A stretch of 35,871 nucleotides of DNA, from assembly GCA_948470565.1 (NCBI GenBank), contig CAOKPF010000011.1:1-35871 (forward strand), in the 5' to 3' direction. Below are positions 7,763 through 16,799 of the stretch, one piece after another. Position 1 is the stretch's first letter; each line of letters opens with the position of its first letter. The notes beneath the pieces were generated by a model. The model was not told the origin of the DNA. It was given only the letters and a program-made list of their open reading frames with translations, and did not search any database. A program made the position numbers and the translations under genes. The DNA is from an uncultured Clostridium sp. Lineage in GTDB: Bacteria; Bacillota; Clostridia; TANB77; CAG-465.

Positions 7763-8431
7763 TTAATGTTTACGTATCAAAATATGATAATGATATGAAT
7801 CAGATAATTTATCATGAACTTTATAATAATCTACTACTTGATATATATTTATAATTTCAAAATCTTTAAATAATTCTTGTACTAAATTATAATCTACATA
7901 AAAGTGCGGTATCTTATATTCTGGTCCCTCTTCCATTCTAAGTCTTGTATTATCATCAATTAAAGACCAATCTTCTTGCTTAAATCCCCATGTGTCTTTT
8001 GAACCTAATGTTATATAACACTCAGAGTTACTTTTCATCACTCTATAAAGTTCATTTATTACTTTCTTCATTCCTTCTGTATCTGTATGAGATATTACAT
8101 TTCTACAATAAATACAGTCAAATTGTTCATTTTTATAAGGTAAATAAAGCATATCCCCAACTTTATAATCAAACTTTAATCCTTCACTCTCTGCCCATTC
8201 TTTAGTTCTATTAATTGCCTCCTTACTTATATCAAAACAACTAACATTAAAACCATTTTTTCCAAATAACATTGAATGCCTTCCTAGCCCACAACCTAAG
8301 TCAAGAAATTCCTGTTTTCCCTGCGATTTCCATCTGTTTAAAAGATAATAGGATTCAATGCTTGGATTTTTCCAAACTTCTTCTTCATCATCTTTGATGA
8401 TTTTCCAATTCCAGCCTTTTGATTCTACCAT
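7763..8431 (-). CDS. Class I SAM-dependent methyltransferase
   Basis: The SAM-binding motif I FLDLGCGLGRH is at residues 42-52, followed by motif II-like FDIS and motif III-like GDMLYLPY, and the YRVMKSNSECYIT post-motif typical of Methyltransf_11/25 proteins. Substrate unknown. The ATG at 8431 follows TTGGAGG with a five-base gap and gives 222 aa; the open frame starting slightly upstream would overlap the binding site. It begins 12 bases after the histidine phosphatase stop, so the two are probably cotranscribed, and both could act on the same small molecule. Confidence 0.85.
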   Translation of the reverse strand: MVESKGWNWKIIKDDEEEVWKNPSIESYYLLNRWKSQGKQEFLDLGCGLGRHSMLFGKNGFNVSCFDISKEAINRTKEWAESEGLKFDYKVGDMLYLPYKNEQFDCIYCRNVISHTDTEGMKKVINELYRVMKSNSECYITLGSKDTWGFKQEDWSLIDDNTRLRMEEGPEYKIPHFYVDYNLVQELFKDFEIINIYQVVDYYKVHDKLSDSYHYHILIRKH

Positions 8432-8443
8432 TTTTTCCTCCAA

Positions 8444-9067
8444 TCATACAATTTGTTCTAATTCTAGTAATTCTTTATTATTAAAAGTTAATTTTAATAA
8501 ACAAGGAGATGTAATATTTAATACATTATTTTTATACTCTAATTTTATATCCTTGTTTACTTTGCACCAATTTAACAACATAAACTTTATTGAACCACCA
8601 TGACTAATTATTGCTACTTTTTTACCATTATACGTATCTAATATTTCATCTAAAAATTCTGATATTCTTTTGTTAGTATCCTCTGCACTTTCTCCATCTG
8701 ACGTTTTAAATTTTGGAAACAATAGCTGTTCTTGCGATGGATCTCTTGTTTTTTTGTCTTTCATAAATATAGCTAATTCATCTAAGTTGCCTAATTTTCT
8801 TTCAGTTAATCTTTCATCTAAGTTAACAGGTAAATTATTTTCATTTGCTATATATTTAGCTGTTTGTTTTGCTCTTGTATAACTACTACACCATATTACA
8901 TCAATATTTTTAAGTTCCCACTCTTTACTTAAAACTTTTGAGGCTTCTTCCCCTTCGATAGATAATATTTCTTTTTCATTTATCATTTGACTTGTTTCAC
9001 TTGTATTTCTTATTCCATTCTCATCAATTGTATCTGCATGCCTAATCAAATAAATTGTTGTATTCAT
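8444..9067 (-). CDS. Histidine phosphatase family protein
   Basis: Phosphoglycerate-mutase-like phosphatase. The RHA triad at residues 9-11 supplies the phosphorylated H10 (the second residue is followed by Ala rather than the common Gly), R65 lies in YTRAKQTA, E89 in LTERKLG, and the second catalytic His is H156 in IISHGGS. The 207-aa length matches broad-specificity members. Small phosphometabolites or phosphoproteins are possible substrates. ATG follows GGAGGGAG. First gene of a pair with the methyltransferase, 12 bases between them. The 213-base gap upstream holds no clear gene or hairpin. Confidence 0.88.
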   Translation of the reverse strand: MNTTIYLIRHADTIDENGIRNTSETSQMINEKEILSIEGEEASKVLSKEWELKNIDVIWCSSYTRAKQTAKYIANENNLPVNLDERLTERKLGNLDELAIFMKDKKTRDPSQEQLLFPKFKTSDGESAEDTNKRISEFLDEILDTYNGKKVAIISHGGSIKFMLLNWCKVNKDIKLEYKNNVLNITSPCLLKLTFNNKELLELEQIV

Positions 9068-9280
9068 AATAATCTCCCTCCTAAATTTAATATTTTATTA
9101 CTAAAAAAACTTTGTATAAAATTTATATTTATTTACTACATTTTCTTATAAACTATTTAAAAATATTATTATTAATATATTCTCCACTAAACTATTCTAA
9201 TGCCATTGTATTCCTATATTAAAATACTTGTCCTTTAATACAAAATATCTATTTTATTTACAAATATGGTAAATATACAT

Positions 9281-9784
9281 TTATCTATCGAAATATTTAC
9301 TTGTTTCTTGTAAATCTTTAAATTCCTGTTGTCTTAATATTTCATAAGTAATTATAGCAACTGAATTAGATAAATTAAGTGATCTTAATGTTGGCAACAT
9401 TGGTATTCTTATTGTTTTAGTATTTAAATATTTCTCTAAAAGCCATTCTGGTAATCCTTTCGTTTCTTTTCCATATAATATAAATATATCATTCATTTTC
9501 GAATAGTCTATATCCGTATATTTAGTTTTTCCTTTAGTTGTAGCAAAAAACATATTATTATCTTCTGGTGAGTATTTTTTTAAAAATTCATCTAATGAAC
9601 TATGTTCTTCAATTTCAATTTTATCCCAATAATCTAACCCCGCTCTTTTTAACGACTTATCGTCTATTTTAAAACCTAATGGATAAACTAAATGTAATTT
9701 AGCTCCTGTTATTGCACATGTTCTTGCTATATTTCCTGTATTTTGTGGTATTTCTGGCTCTACTAATACTATATTAATTCCCAT
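9281..9784 (-). CDS. trmL: tRNA (cytidine(34)-2'-O)-methyltransferase TrmL
   Basis: SPOUT-class enzyme that 2'-O-methylates the wobble base of tRNA-Leu. The signatures are all present: EPEIPQNTGNIARTCA at residues 9-24, LKRAGLDYW at 45-53, the SAM-knot glycine segment YGKETKGLP at 104-112 and the C-terminal IPMLPTLRSLNLSNSVAI run (127-144). The 167-aa length is close to the family's usual 150-160 or so. ATG follows TGGAGG with a four-base gap. Own sigma-A promoter at 9830-9858. Confidence 0.95.
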   Translation of the reverse strand: MGINIVLVEPEIPQNTGNIARTCAITGAKLHLVYPLGFKIDDKSLKRAGLDYWDKIEIEEHSSLDEFLKKYSPEDNNMFFATTKGKTKYTDIDYSKMNDIFILYGKETKGLPEWLLEKYLNTKTIRIPMLPTLRSLNLSNSVAIITYEILRQQEFKDLQETSKYFDR

Positions 9785-9829
9785 ATTTCCTCCATTTTAA
9801 AATTTGTTATGTATAGTAAAATTATATTT

Positions 9830-9858
9830 ATTATACAATAACTATGTGCTTTTTTCAA
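9830..9858 (-). promoter_or_regulatory. Sigma-A promoter of trmL
   Basis: On the minus strand TTGAAA (9858-9853), a 17-base spacer and TATAAT (9835-9830), 45 bases ahead of the start codon. Confidence 0.75.
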
Positions 9859-9960
9859 TACTCAAATACTAAAATCTATGTAATTATACTTTTTATATAC
9901 TAAAACTACAATCACACCTACTTTGTAATTTGCATAAACTATTGTAAAGGAGGGTAAATC

Positions 9961-10971
9961 ATGAATATTTTAGTACAAAAATATGGTGGAACTTCTGTTG
10001 AAAGCAAAGATAAATTAGAAAAAATATGTGATAACATAATTGAATATAAAAAAGATGGATATGATATGGTAATAGTCGTATCAGCTCAGGGAAAGTATAC
10101 AGATAATCTTATAAAAAAAGCCCATGACTATGTAAATTCTCCCAATAAAAAAGATTTAGACTTTTTGCTTGTTACAGGAGAAATGCAAACTGTTGCACTT
10201 CTTAGCATGATGTTAAATGACAAAGGTTATGACACAATACCACTAACAGGCGAACAAGCAGGTATCATATCTGACTCTACATATGGTAATGCTAAAATAA
10301 AGTTTATACATAAAGAGAATCTTCTCAATCATCTAAATGATAATAAAATAGTTATCGTAACTGGATTCCAAGCAGTTGATAAATTTGGTAACCTTACTAC
10401 TTTAGGACGTGGCGGAAGTGATCTTAGTGCAGTTGCAATTGCTTCAGTATTAGATGCATGTAAATGCGAGATATATACAGATGTAGATGGAATATACTCA
10501 GCAGATCCTAGAATAATACCAAATGCAAAACTTGTTGATGCCGTATCTTATGATGAAATGTTAGAAGCTGCAAGCCTAGGTGCAAAAGTTATGCATAATA
10601 GAGCTGTAAATATAGGGAAAAAATATAAAATGCCTATTATTGTAAAAAACTCTCAAAAATATTCTAGAGGGAGCATTATAGAAGACTATTCAGATGAATG
10701 CAAATACATGAACTGCATTGAAAACAACAAAATAAAATTTATCACAAAGAAGGAAAATCTAACAAAAATTTCGATTGTTGGCGATATGGTAGCTTCTAAT
10801 CAAGATATATTTACTCATATATATACTCTTGCAAATAAGTTAGATGTAAAAATTGAAATGATTACATTTAGTGAACTTGCTATTAATATTACAATTGATT
10901 CCAAAAAAGCTGAAACTTTTATGAGGCAACTTCATAGACTTATATTTGAAGAAAAAGAAGATATCATATAA
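9961..10971 (+). CDS. lysC: Aspartokinase, short form
   Basis: Phosphorylates aspartate at the head of the lysine, threonine and methionine pathways. The kinase domain has KYGGTS at residues 8-13, the TGE block near 68-70, GRGGSD in the LGRGGSDLSAVA segment, and TDVDGIYSADPR. The C-terminal part is short: after the kinase ends near residue 240 there is only one recognisable ACT domain (KISIVGD ... IEMITFSELAINITID ... AETFMRQLHRLIF), which corresponds to the second ACT of ordinary enzymes. At 336 aa it is about 65-70 residues shorter than usual, so feedback control may differ. The reading frame is intact and ends just before a good terminator. ATG follows AAGGAGGG with a six-base gap. Confidence 0.92.
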   Translation: MNILVQKYGGTSVESKDKLEKICDNIIEYKKDGYDMVIVVSAQGKYTDNLIKKAHDYVNSPNKKDLDFLLVTGEMQTVALLSMMLNDKGYDTIPLTGEQAGIISDSTYGNAKIKFIHKENLLNHLNDNKIVIVTGFQAVDKFGNLTTLGRGGSDLSAVAIASVLDACKCEIYTDVDGIYSADPRIIPNAKLVDAVSYDEMLEAASLGAKVMHNRAVNIGKKYKMPIIVKNSQKYSRGSIIEDYSDECKYMNCIENNKIKFITKKENLTKISIVGDMVASNQDIFTHIYTLANKLDVKIEMITFSELAINITIDSKKAETFMRQLHRLIFEEKEDII

Positions 10972-10983
10972 CCATAGAAAAAA

Positions 10984-11024
10984 ACTTGCAAAGTGGTATA
11001 ATTCCACAATAGCAAGTATTTTTT
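10984..11024. terminator. Bidirectional terminator between lysC and the topA operon
   Basis: ACTTGC (10984-10989) pairs with GCAAGT (11012-11017), with an inner GTGG/CCAC stem. T tracts follow on the plus strand (11019-11024) and on the minus strand (A run 10978-10984). Confidence 0.8.
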
Positions 11025-11061
11025 ATTTTATATCTTTTTTATATTTTATATCTAATTTATA

Positions 11062-11559
11062 TTACTGTCTTTGCAATAAATATGATATTCCACCCTCTGC
11101 CCCAGCAGTTCCTAGTAATATTATAACTCCAGCTGTAATTACACCTAGTACTAAAGGAGGAATTGCCTTCTTAGGAGGTAAATCTAAAAAGTTTGCAATA
11201 AGAGAGCCTACCCATGCACCAGTACCAGGTATTGGAATTGCTACAAATAAAAATAGTCCTAATGCTGTAAAGTTTTGTAATTTTTCACTTTCTTCAATTT
11301 TCTTTGTAGCTTTATTAGTTGCCCAATCTATTATAACTTTAAATGGTTTCCACCTTCCAAAGAAATCAAATAATGGTCTAATATATTTTACTATAAAGTA
11401 TATAGGTATTATATTACCAATAAAACTTAATATAAATGCCTCTACATAAGATAAGTGAAAAGATAATACCGCAATTGGTATTGCCCCTCTTAATTCAATT
11501 ATTGGTAACATACCTATTATAACAGTAGCTATATACTTAAATACAATACTTTCAAACAT
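11062..11559 (-). CDS. Small multi-drug export family membrane protein (PF06695-like)
   Basis: A 165-aa integral membrane protein with about four hydrophobic segments. The conserved MLPIIELRGAIP near the start and PIPGTGAWVGS in the middle match the family named 'small multi-drug export protein' (PF06695); the name comes from one early report and transport has not been shown widely. It starts 19 bases after topA stops, behind GGGGAG, so it is the last gene of that operon. Tandem Gly/Ala residues near the C-terminus probably pack helices. Function in this cell is unknown. Confidence 0.8.
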   Translation of the reverse strand: MFESIVFKYIATVIIGMLPIIELRGAIPIAVLSFHLSYVEAFILSFIGNIIPIYFIVKYIRPLFDFFGRWKPFKVIIDWATNKATKKIEESEKLQNFTALGLFLFVAIPIPGTGAWVGSLIANFLDLPPKKAIPPLVLGVITAGVIILLGTAGAEGGISYLLQRQ

Positions 11560-11578
11560 TTATTTTCTCCCCTTTATT

Positions 11579-13564
11579 TTATTGTTTCTTTGGTTTATTC
11601 CATGAAATATAATCACATTTACTGTCTTCTGAATTTGTGTTATTTTCACAAACATAAAAAGTTCTTTTTTTCTTCGTTTTCTTTACTAATACCTTGCCAC
11701 CACATTTTGGACATGGTATATCAATTGATTTTTCTAGTGGTTTTGCATTTTTACATTCAGGATACCCAGGACAAGCTAAAAATTCTCCAAACCTTCCCTG
11801 TTTTATTACCATATTTCTACCACATAGCTCACATTTTATGTCAGTTTCTTTATCTGGTATTTTTACTCTTTCAATCTTATCTTCTACGTCTTCTAAATTA
11901 GTTATAAAAGGCTTGTAAAATTCACTTAACATTTCTATATAATTTTGTTTACTTTCCGCTACCATATCAAGTTTATTTTCCATATCAGCAGTAAAACTTA
12001 CATCAACTATATCTTTAAAATTATTTTCCATCATTGTATTTACAATTGTTCCAAGTTCAGTCGGAATTAAATATTTCCCTTCTTTTTCAATGTATAATCT
12101 ATCAAGTATAGTTGATATTGTAGGTGCATAAGTACTTGGTCTTCCAATTCCCTTTTCTTCTAACATTTTTACTAAACTTGCCTCAGTAAATCTAGCTGGT
12201 GGTTCTGTAAACTTTTGCTCAGGCTTTAATTCTTTTTGCTTTAATATATCACCTATATTCATAATTGGTAATATATTTTCAGTTTCATAATTTTCTTCTA
12301 TCTCTTCATCTTTTTTTGACTTTACTCTATCATCTTTTCCCTCTGTATATAATTTCATAAAACCATCAAATTTTATTACACTACCATTTGCATAAAATAT
12401 ATAATTATTAACATTTATCCTTACTCTTGTAGTATCATATATTGCAGTTTCCATCTGACTTGCAAGAAATCTATTTAATATTAAATAATATAATTTTTGT
12501 TCATCTTTTCCAAGTTCATTAATAATTTCATCTATATTAGAAAGATTACTTGGCCTAATTGCTTCATGTGCATCTTGAGCAGTTTGCTTTGTTTTAAAGT
12601 ATCTATTATTATAGTAGTTATTTCCATATTTATTTACTATGTATTCTTTTGCCATAGCTCTTGCATCATCAGATAATCTAACAGAGTCTGTTCTCATATA
12701 TGTTATATAACCTGCTTCATATAATTTTTGAGCTACCATCATTGTTTTCTTTACACTAAATCCTAATTTTCGTGAAGCTTCTTGTTGCAATGATGATGTT
12801 GTAAATGGAGGAGATGGATTTCTTTTTCTCTCACTTTTTTTAATATCTTCTACAATATAATCTTTTTTATCTATACATTTTATTATCTCATCTACTTGTT
12901 CTTTATTGCTTAATTCTATTTTTTTGTTAATATCTCCATAAAATTTGGCAAAAATTACATCTTCATCTTTTTGTAGTTTGGCAGTAAGTAACCAGTATTC
13001 CTCTGATTTAAAGTTAGTTATTTCTCTTTCTCTATCAATTATAATTTTTAATGCTACTGATTGTACTCTTCCAGCACTAAGACCTTTTTTTATCTTTTTC
13101 CATAGTAATGGAGATAATTTATATCCAACAATTCTATCCAATATTCTTCTTGCTTGTTGTGCATCTACTAAATTCATATCTACATTTCTTGGAGTACTAA
13201 CCGCTTTTTTTACTGCATTTTTTGTAATTTCATTAAATTCTATTCTACATTTATCATTATCATCTATATTCAAAGCATTTTTTATATGCCAAGCAATTGC
13301 CTCCCCTTCTCTATCAGGGTCGGTTGCAAGATATACCTTCTCTTTTCCTTTTGCCTTGCTTTTTATTTCATTTAATATTTTTGCCTTACCTCTCATAGTT
13401 ATATATTCAGGCTTAAAATTATTTTCTACATCAACTCCAAGTTTACTTACAGGTAGGTCAATTATATGTCCTTGTGAAGCTATTACTTCGTAGTCACTTC
13501 CAAGATATTTTTTTATAGTTTTTGCCTTTGATGGTGATTCAACTATTACTAATTTATTTGCCAT
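11579..13564 (-). CDS. topA: DNA topoisomerase I
   Basis: Type IA topoisomerase that relaxes negatively supercoiled DNA. Domains in order: Toprim at about 1-115 with VESPSKAKTI, the acidic DPDRE at 82-86 and HIID; the central arch domains; catalytic Tyr Y289 in YITYMRTDS; then two C-terminal Cys4 zinc ribbons beginning CELC and CPKC, ending in a Lys-rich tail. At 661 aa it is somewhat shorter than Bacillus TopA, with two rather than three clear zinc ribbons. GGAAGG precedes the ATG. Its own promoter overlaps the end of spoIIP. Confidence 0.96.
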   Translation of the reverse strand: MANKLVIVESPSKAKTIKKYLGSDYEVIASQGHIIDLPVSKLGVDVENNFKPEYITMRGKAKILNEIKSKAKGKEKVYLATDPDREGEAIAWHIKNALNIDDNDKCRIEFNEITKNAVKKAVSTPRNVDMNLVDAQQARRILDRIVGYKLSPLLWKKIKKGLSAGRVQSVALKIIIDREREITNFKSEEYWLLTAKLQKDEDVIFAKFYGDINKKIELSNKEQVDEIIKCIDKKDYIVEDIKKSERKRNPSPPFTTSSLQQEASRKLGFSVKKTMMVAQKLYEAGYITYMRTDSVRLSDDARAMAKEYIVNKYGNNYYNNRYFKTKQTAQDAHEAIRPSNLSNIDEIINELGKDEQKLYYLILNRFLASQMETAIYDTTRVRINVNNYIFYANGSVIKFDGFMKLYTEGKDDRVKSKKDEEIEENYETENILPIMNIGDILKQKELKPEQKFTEPPARFTEASLVKMLEEKGIGRPSTYAPTISTILDRLYIEKEGKYLIPTELGTIVNTMMENNFKDIVDVSFTADMENKLDMVAESKQNYIEMLSEFYKPFITNLEDVEDKIERVKIPDKETDIKCELCGRNMVIKQGRFGEFLACPGYPECKNAKPLEKSIDIPCPKCGGKVLVKKTKKKRTFYVCENNTNSEDSKCDYISWNKPKKQ

Positions 13565-13593
13565 AATTTTTTCCTTCCTTTAAAATACAGTTT

Positions 13594-13623
13594 ATTATAT
13601 CATACTTTAATTATTATAGTCAA
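13594..13623 (-). promoter_or_regulatory. Sigma-A promoter of topA, overlapping the spoIIP stop
   Basis: On the minus strand TTGACT (13623-13618), an 18-base spacer, and TATAAT (13599-13594). The -35 hexamer contains the TGA stop codon of spoIIP, so topA can be expressed independently of sporulation. Confidence 0.75.
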
Positions 13624-14834
13624 TCTTTATATAAAATATTTAATAAATTTGAAATACATCTAGTAGTTCTTTGTGCCTCCTCTATTGTATTACCAGTAGC
13701 TCCGACTTCTATTAGTATAGAATATTTATTTAAATCTTGATTATATATAGAATTTCTTATATACATTGGTCTAAATAGTCCTGGATATACTTGCTCTGCA
13801 ATTTTATATAATCTTAATGCAAGTCTTAAATTATCTTCCCAATATTCATTAGGATTTTTATCAGAACCTACCCCCATAACTAACATACATTGAGCTACCT
13901 TTACTCCATTTATTTCTACTGATGGTGCAAAGTCTAAGTTTGCACTCGCATCTCTATGTACATCTATTGATATTCCAGCTCCCCCCATTTGGGACAAAGC
14001 GTTTTGAACAGTTACTCTTGATTTTGCATAAGCACTAGTATATGTTCCATAATCATGTGGTGTTGTATCTTGTGTACAACTAAATCCCTTATATGTCAAA
14101 TTTTGTTCTAATTCTTTTGCTATTGCAATCATGTTATAACTTGCATCTGTTGTTCTTTTGGTTCCTGTATATTCAAATACATAATTCTCACTATTAGCAT
14201 ATGATTCTGAAGTATGAGTATTATATAACAATATTTTATCACTTGCTTTAGTAAGTATAACATCTTTTGACATTATATCATTAAAATCTATATTTCGTTT
14301 ACTAGAATAGTTTAGTATATGTGTCTGACCTATTGATATTCTTTGCAACGTAGCGGTCTCCTCAGTAACAACAGCCTTTTCTTCATTACTAAATACAATT
14401 TGAGATTTTTTCCCTTCTGCGGGTTTATCTAATAACGCATTTTCAGGATTTCCATCAATAATTTCATTTTCAGTTTGACTATCTGCTTCTGCCTTTTGAA
14501 TTTGTTCTATATTATCATCTGATAACAAATAGTTTTTAGGATTATACAGTGCAAATACACCTATTATATCTTTTATATCTGGATCATACTTTTCTGCTTG
14601 TCTAAAGTTGGTAGCAAAGTTTAAAATTTTAGGTGATAATCTTAAATTTGATATAAAAAATACTAATGATATAATTAATACTATAAGACACATACAAATT
14701 GAAATTATATCCATAAATAAATTAACTTTATTTGAAGATTTTGTTTTGCTTGAACCTTCATTTACAACTCTACTATAACCTTTATTTTTAAATTCCTTGT
14801 TTTTTTCTCTTAAAAAAGCAACCGTAACTTTCAC
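13620..14834 (-). CDS. spoIIP: Stage II sporulation protein P
   Basis: Peptidoglycan amidase/endopeptidase of the SpoIIDMP engulfment machine. One membrane anchor (about residues 40-62) is followed by an acidic linker and the catalytic domain, which has the hallmark LLYNTHTSESY, SIDVHRDA and VMGVGSDKNP motifs, with the motif His and Glu residues expected to bind zinc. GTG at 14834 is preferred because AAGGTG lies eight bases before it; a GTG two codons further upstream is too close to that site. Its presence argues for endospore formation. It lies 49 bases after the DivIVA-like gene, probably in one operon, with topA following. Confidence 0.93.
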   Translation of the reverse strand: MKVTVAFLREKNKEFKNKGYSRVVNEGSSKTKSSNKVNLFMDIISICMCLIVLIISLVFFISNLRLSPKILNFATNFRQAEKYDPDIKDIIGVFALYNPKNYLLSDDNIEQIQKAEADSQTENEIIDGNPENALLDKPAEGKKSQIVFSNEEKAVVTEETATLQRISIGQTHILNYSSKRNIDFNDIMSKDVILTKASDKILLYNTHTSESYANSENYVFEYTGTKRTTDASYNMIAIAKELEQNLTYKGFSCTQDTTPHDYGTYTSAYAKSRVTVQNALSQMGGAGISIDVHRDASANLDFAPSVEINGVKVAQCMLVMGVGSDKNPNEYWEDNLRLALRLYKIAEQVYPGLFRPMYIRNSIYNQDLNKYSILIEVGATGNTIEEAQRTTRCISNLLNILYKD

Positions 14835-14883
14835 AAACACATCACCTTATGTCTATGTATATTACAATTGCTCATCTTTATTA

Positions 14884-15303
14884 CTAACCCATCAAATTAT
14901 TCATTTCTTTACTATATTTATCTAAAATTTTTATTGTTCTTTCTTTTAAATCTATTACTTCTTTTTTTACATCAAGCAATTTTTCTTTTTCCATTTCTAT
15001 CAATGTTTGTACTTTTTCTTTTTCTTGATTTGCTTCTGCTTTGGCATTATATATTATAGTCTTTGCTTGATCTTCTGCAGTTATTAGTGCATTTGCTACC
15101 TTTTCTTGTCTTTCTATATAATCTGTTTCATATTTTTCTAATTTTTTCTTCACAATAGTAAGCTCATTTGCAATTCTATTTGCATCTGAACGTTCAGCCT
15201 GTATTCTACTTTCATATTCTGCTTTTACATCTCTTATATATTCTTCAACTTCTTCTTTGTTATATCCAAACATTTCATTACTAAATCTTTTTTCGTTCTC
15301 CAT
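14884..15303 (-). CDS. DivIVA-domain coiled-coil protein
   Basis: The first 30 residues carry the DivIVA/GpsB signature (F-GYNKEEVEEYI at 12-23) that binds curved membrane. Almost all the rest, about 30-130, is a long heptad coiled coil rich in Glu and Lys. At 139 aa it is shorter than DivIVA and longer than GpsB. It is likely a membrane-associated scaffold in division, wall growth or polar organisation. It is placed directly before spoIIP, which hints at a septum-related role. ATG follows AGGAGG. Promoter at 15343-15371. Confidence 0.82.
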   Translation of the reverse strand: MENEKRFSNEMFGYNKEEVEEYIRDVKAEYESRIQAERSDANRIANELTIVKKKLEKYETDYIERQEKVANALITAEDQAKTIIYNAKAEANQEKEKVQTLIEMEKEKLLDVKKEVIDLKERTIKILDKYSKEMNNLMG

Positions 15304-15342
15304 TTCATACTACCTCCTAAACACATTTACTACTACAACTAG

Positions 15343-15371
15343 ATTATACCAAATTTATTTTTATTTTTCAA
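15343..15371 (-). promoter_or_regulatory. Sigma-A promoter of the divIVA-like - spoIIP unit
   Basis: On the minus strand TTGAAA (15371-15366), a 17-base spacer, and TATAAT (15348-15343), about 40 bases ahead of the start codon. Confidence 0.75.
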
Positions 15372-15379
15372 TATTTTTG

Positions 15380-16090
15380 TTAAAAAAAACTTGATATACT
15401 AAAAATATAATTTAATATATAATTTTTACAATTTTGCAAATTATCTATAAATTCTTGCTTCTCGAAAAGCTTAAAAGTATTGTATCTTTGTGGTTTTATA
15501 AATTCTCCTTTGCTTTTCTTTAACATATCTAAATGATTTATAATTTTGTATACATCATCTTTTGTTGCTAAAATTTCTTTCATATCAGACAAATTATCTA
15601 TTATTTTATCACTAAAACTTGGCATTTGTATGTCATATTTGCTAAGTAAATATTTACAAAAATTAGCAAAATCATCTTGTTTTTGAATTCTCATTGTATC
15701 TTCATCACATAAAAATCTTTCACCTGTTTTTAGTATTGTCCCCATTGGTTTACTACTGTCTACACTAAACCAATGCTTAGAATATGTTAAATTATTCCAG
15801 TAATAATCTGTTAATAAATGTGTTAAATATCCAAGTATTAATGGATTATCTAGCTTATATTTGTAATTTTCTACAAATTTATTTACATTTGGTAAAATTA
15901 CATTCATTCCATTTACAAACTGTCTGTGACCATAATGACTTATATCATATTCAACATAATATGATAAATTATCTACAACCCACCTTTGGGCATCTGGTAT
16001 AACATTGCCTATTAAAAAACTATTCTTTTCTACATTTAATTCTTCATTTAGCATATTAGCTGTTACTATATGCATAGTCCATGAAGGCAT
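15380..16090 (-). CDS. Zinc-dependent phospholipase C-like protein
   Basis: A 236-aa protein beginning MPSWTMHI, where the N-terminal Trp and His resemble the zinc-binding start of the bacterial phospholipase C / S1-P1 nuclease fold (PF00882-like). Other matching elements are FLIGNVIPDA, HYGHRQF and GYLTHLLTDYYW, which supply the expected His and Asp ligands. No signal peptide, unlike secreted toxins, so it is one of the cytoplasmic uncharacterised members and the substrate is unknown. Start ATG 16090 is used because GGAGATG lies just before it; an upstream in-frame ATG would add 18 residues without a site. Own promoter. Confidence 0.78.
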   Translation of the reverse strand: MPSWTMHIVTANMLNEELNVEKNSFLIGNVIPDAQRWVVDNLSYYVEYDISHYGHRQFVNGMNVILPNVNKFVENYKYKLDNPLILGYLTHLLTDYYWNNLTYSKHWFSVDSSKPMGTILKTGERFLCDEDTMRIQKQDDFANFCKYLLSKYDIQMPSFSDKIIDNLSDMKEILATKDDVYKIINHLDMLKKSKGEFIKPQRYNTFKLFEKQEFIDNLQNCKNYILNYIFSISSFF

Positions 16091-16153
16091 ATTTTCATCT
16101 CCAATCATTTTATTACTTTTAATAATAATATATAAATATATCATTGCAGATAT

Positions 16154-16182
16154 ATTATATAATTTTTATGAAAAAATATCAA
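16154..16182 (-). promoter_or_regulatory. Sigma-A promoter of the phospholipase-like gene
   Basis: On the minus strand TTGATA (16182-16177), a 17-base spacer, and TATAAT (16159-16154), about 65 bases before the ATG at 16090. Confidence 0.7.
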
Positions 16183-16453
16183 CATTATGGAAACATTTTT
16201 ATGAGATTTTAGTAAAATTGTTGTATTTTTATAAATTATACAAAAAATATATACCACTATTTAGTGATGTTTAATAAAAAAGTGAAGCTTCTAATAATTA
16301 TGCAATTTTTAAATTAAGTAATATTAACTGTAAATCATACTTTTTTATAAATTTACAGCTATATATTTTGTATCATTATACATCGATTATTTTAATATTT
16401 TACATTTTCTACATTTACTAAATAGTGTTTTTAAAATTCTACCCTCTTTATGC
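16183..16453. other. AT-rich spacer with one perfect hairpin
   Basis: No supported gene. The only structure seen is CTGTAAAT (16328-16335) against ATTTACAG (16351-16358), eight pairs over a 15-base loop, without a T tract beyond either end. It lies between the terminator of the DUF3990 cassette and the phospholipase-like promoter. Confidence 0.45.
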
Positions 16454-16482
16454 AAAAAAATAGCAGTAATTTTTTACTACTA
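16454..16482 (-). terminator. Intrinsic terminator of the DUF3990/DUF3791 cassette
   Basis: Read on the minus strand, nine pairs including one G-U form between 16474-16482 and 16461-16469 over a short loop, followed by seven T (A run at 16454-16460). Confidence 0.75.
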
Positions 16483-16583
16483 TATTATTTATTATCTATT
16501 TTACTACAATTAAATATATATAACTATTTCAAATTTGTAATTTAGTTATAAATAAATCCTTTTTATGTTTAAAACATCTATAT

Positions 16584-16799
16584 TTACCAATTATTATATC
16601 CTCTAATTTTTAAAAAATCTTCTATATCATTTATAATCCAGCCATCTCCTTGTGTATGAAGCATCTCATAGCCATCTTGCAAATACTCTATTACACCATA
16701 TTTTTCAAATATATCGTATGTATCTTTTCCACTTAAATCATTTTTTACTTTATACAATTATATGCAAAATATTACAAAATCATTTATTTTCTTATCCAT
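16584..16799 (-). pseudogene. DUF3791-like gene with an in-frame stop
   Basis: A 71-codon frame whose product resembles DUF3791 proteins across its length (INDFVIFCI, LSGKDTYDIFEKYGVIEYL, YEMLHTQGDGWIINDIEDFL) but is broken by TAA at codon 14 (16758-16760), where relatives usually carry a Glu, so a single G-to-T change from GAA would explain it. Translation would start at the ATG at 16799, which overlaps the stop of the preceding gene by eight bases behind GAGGTG. No good restart follows. This is the third gene of the cassette. Alternatively the stop is an assembly error. Confidence 0.7.

Noticed and set aside
10946-11449. Plus-strand ORF of 167 codons after lysC
   Set aside because: It runs through the bidirectional terminator and lies opposite the PF06695 gene, which has the clear family motifs.
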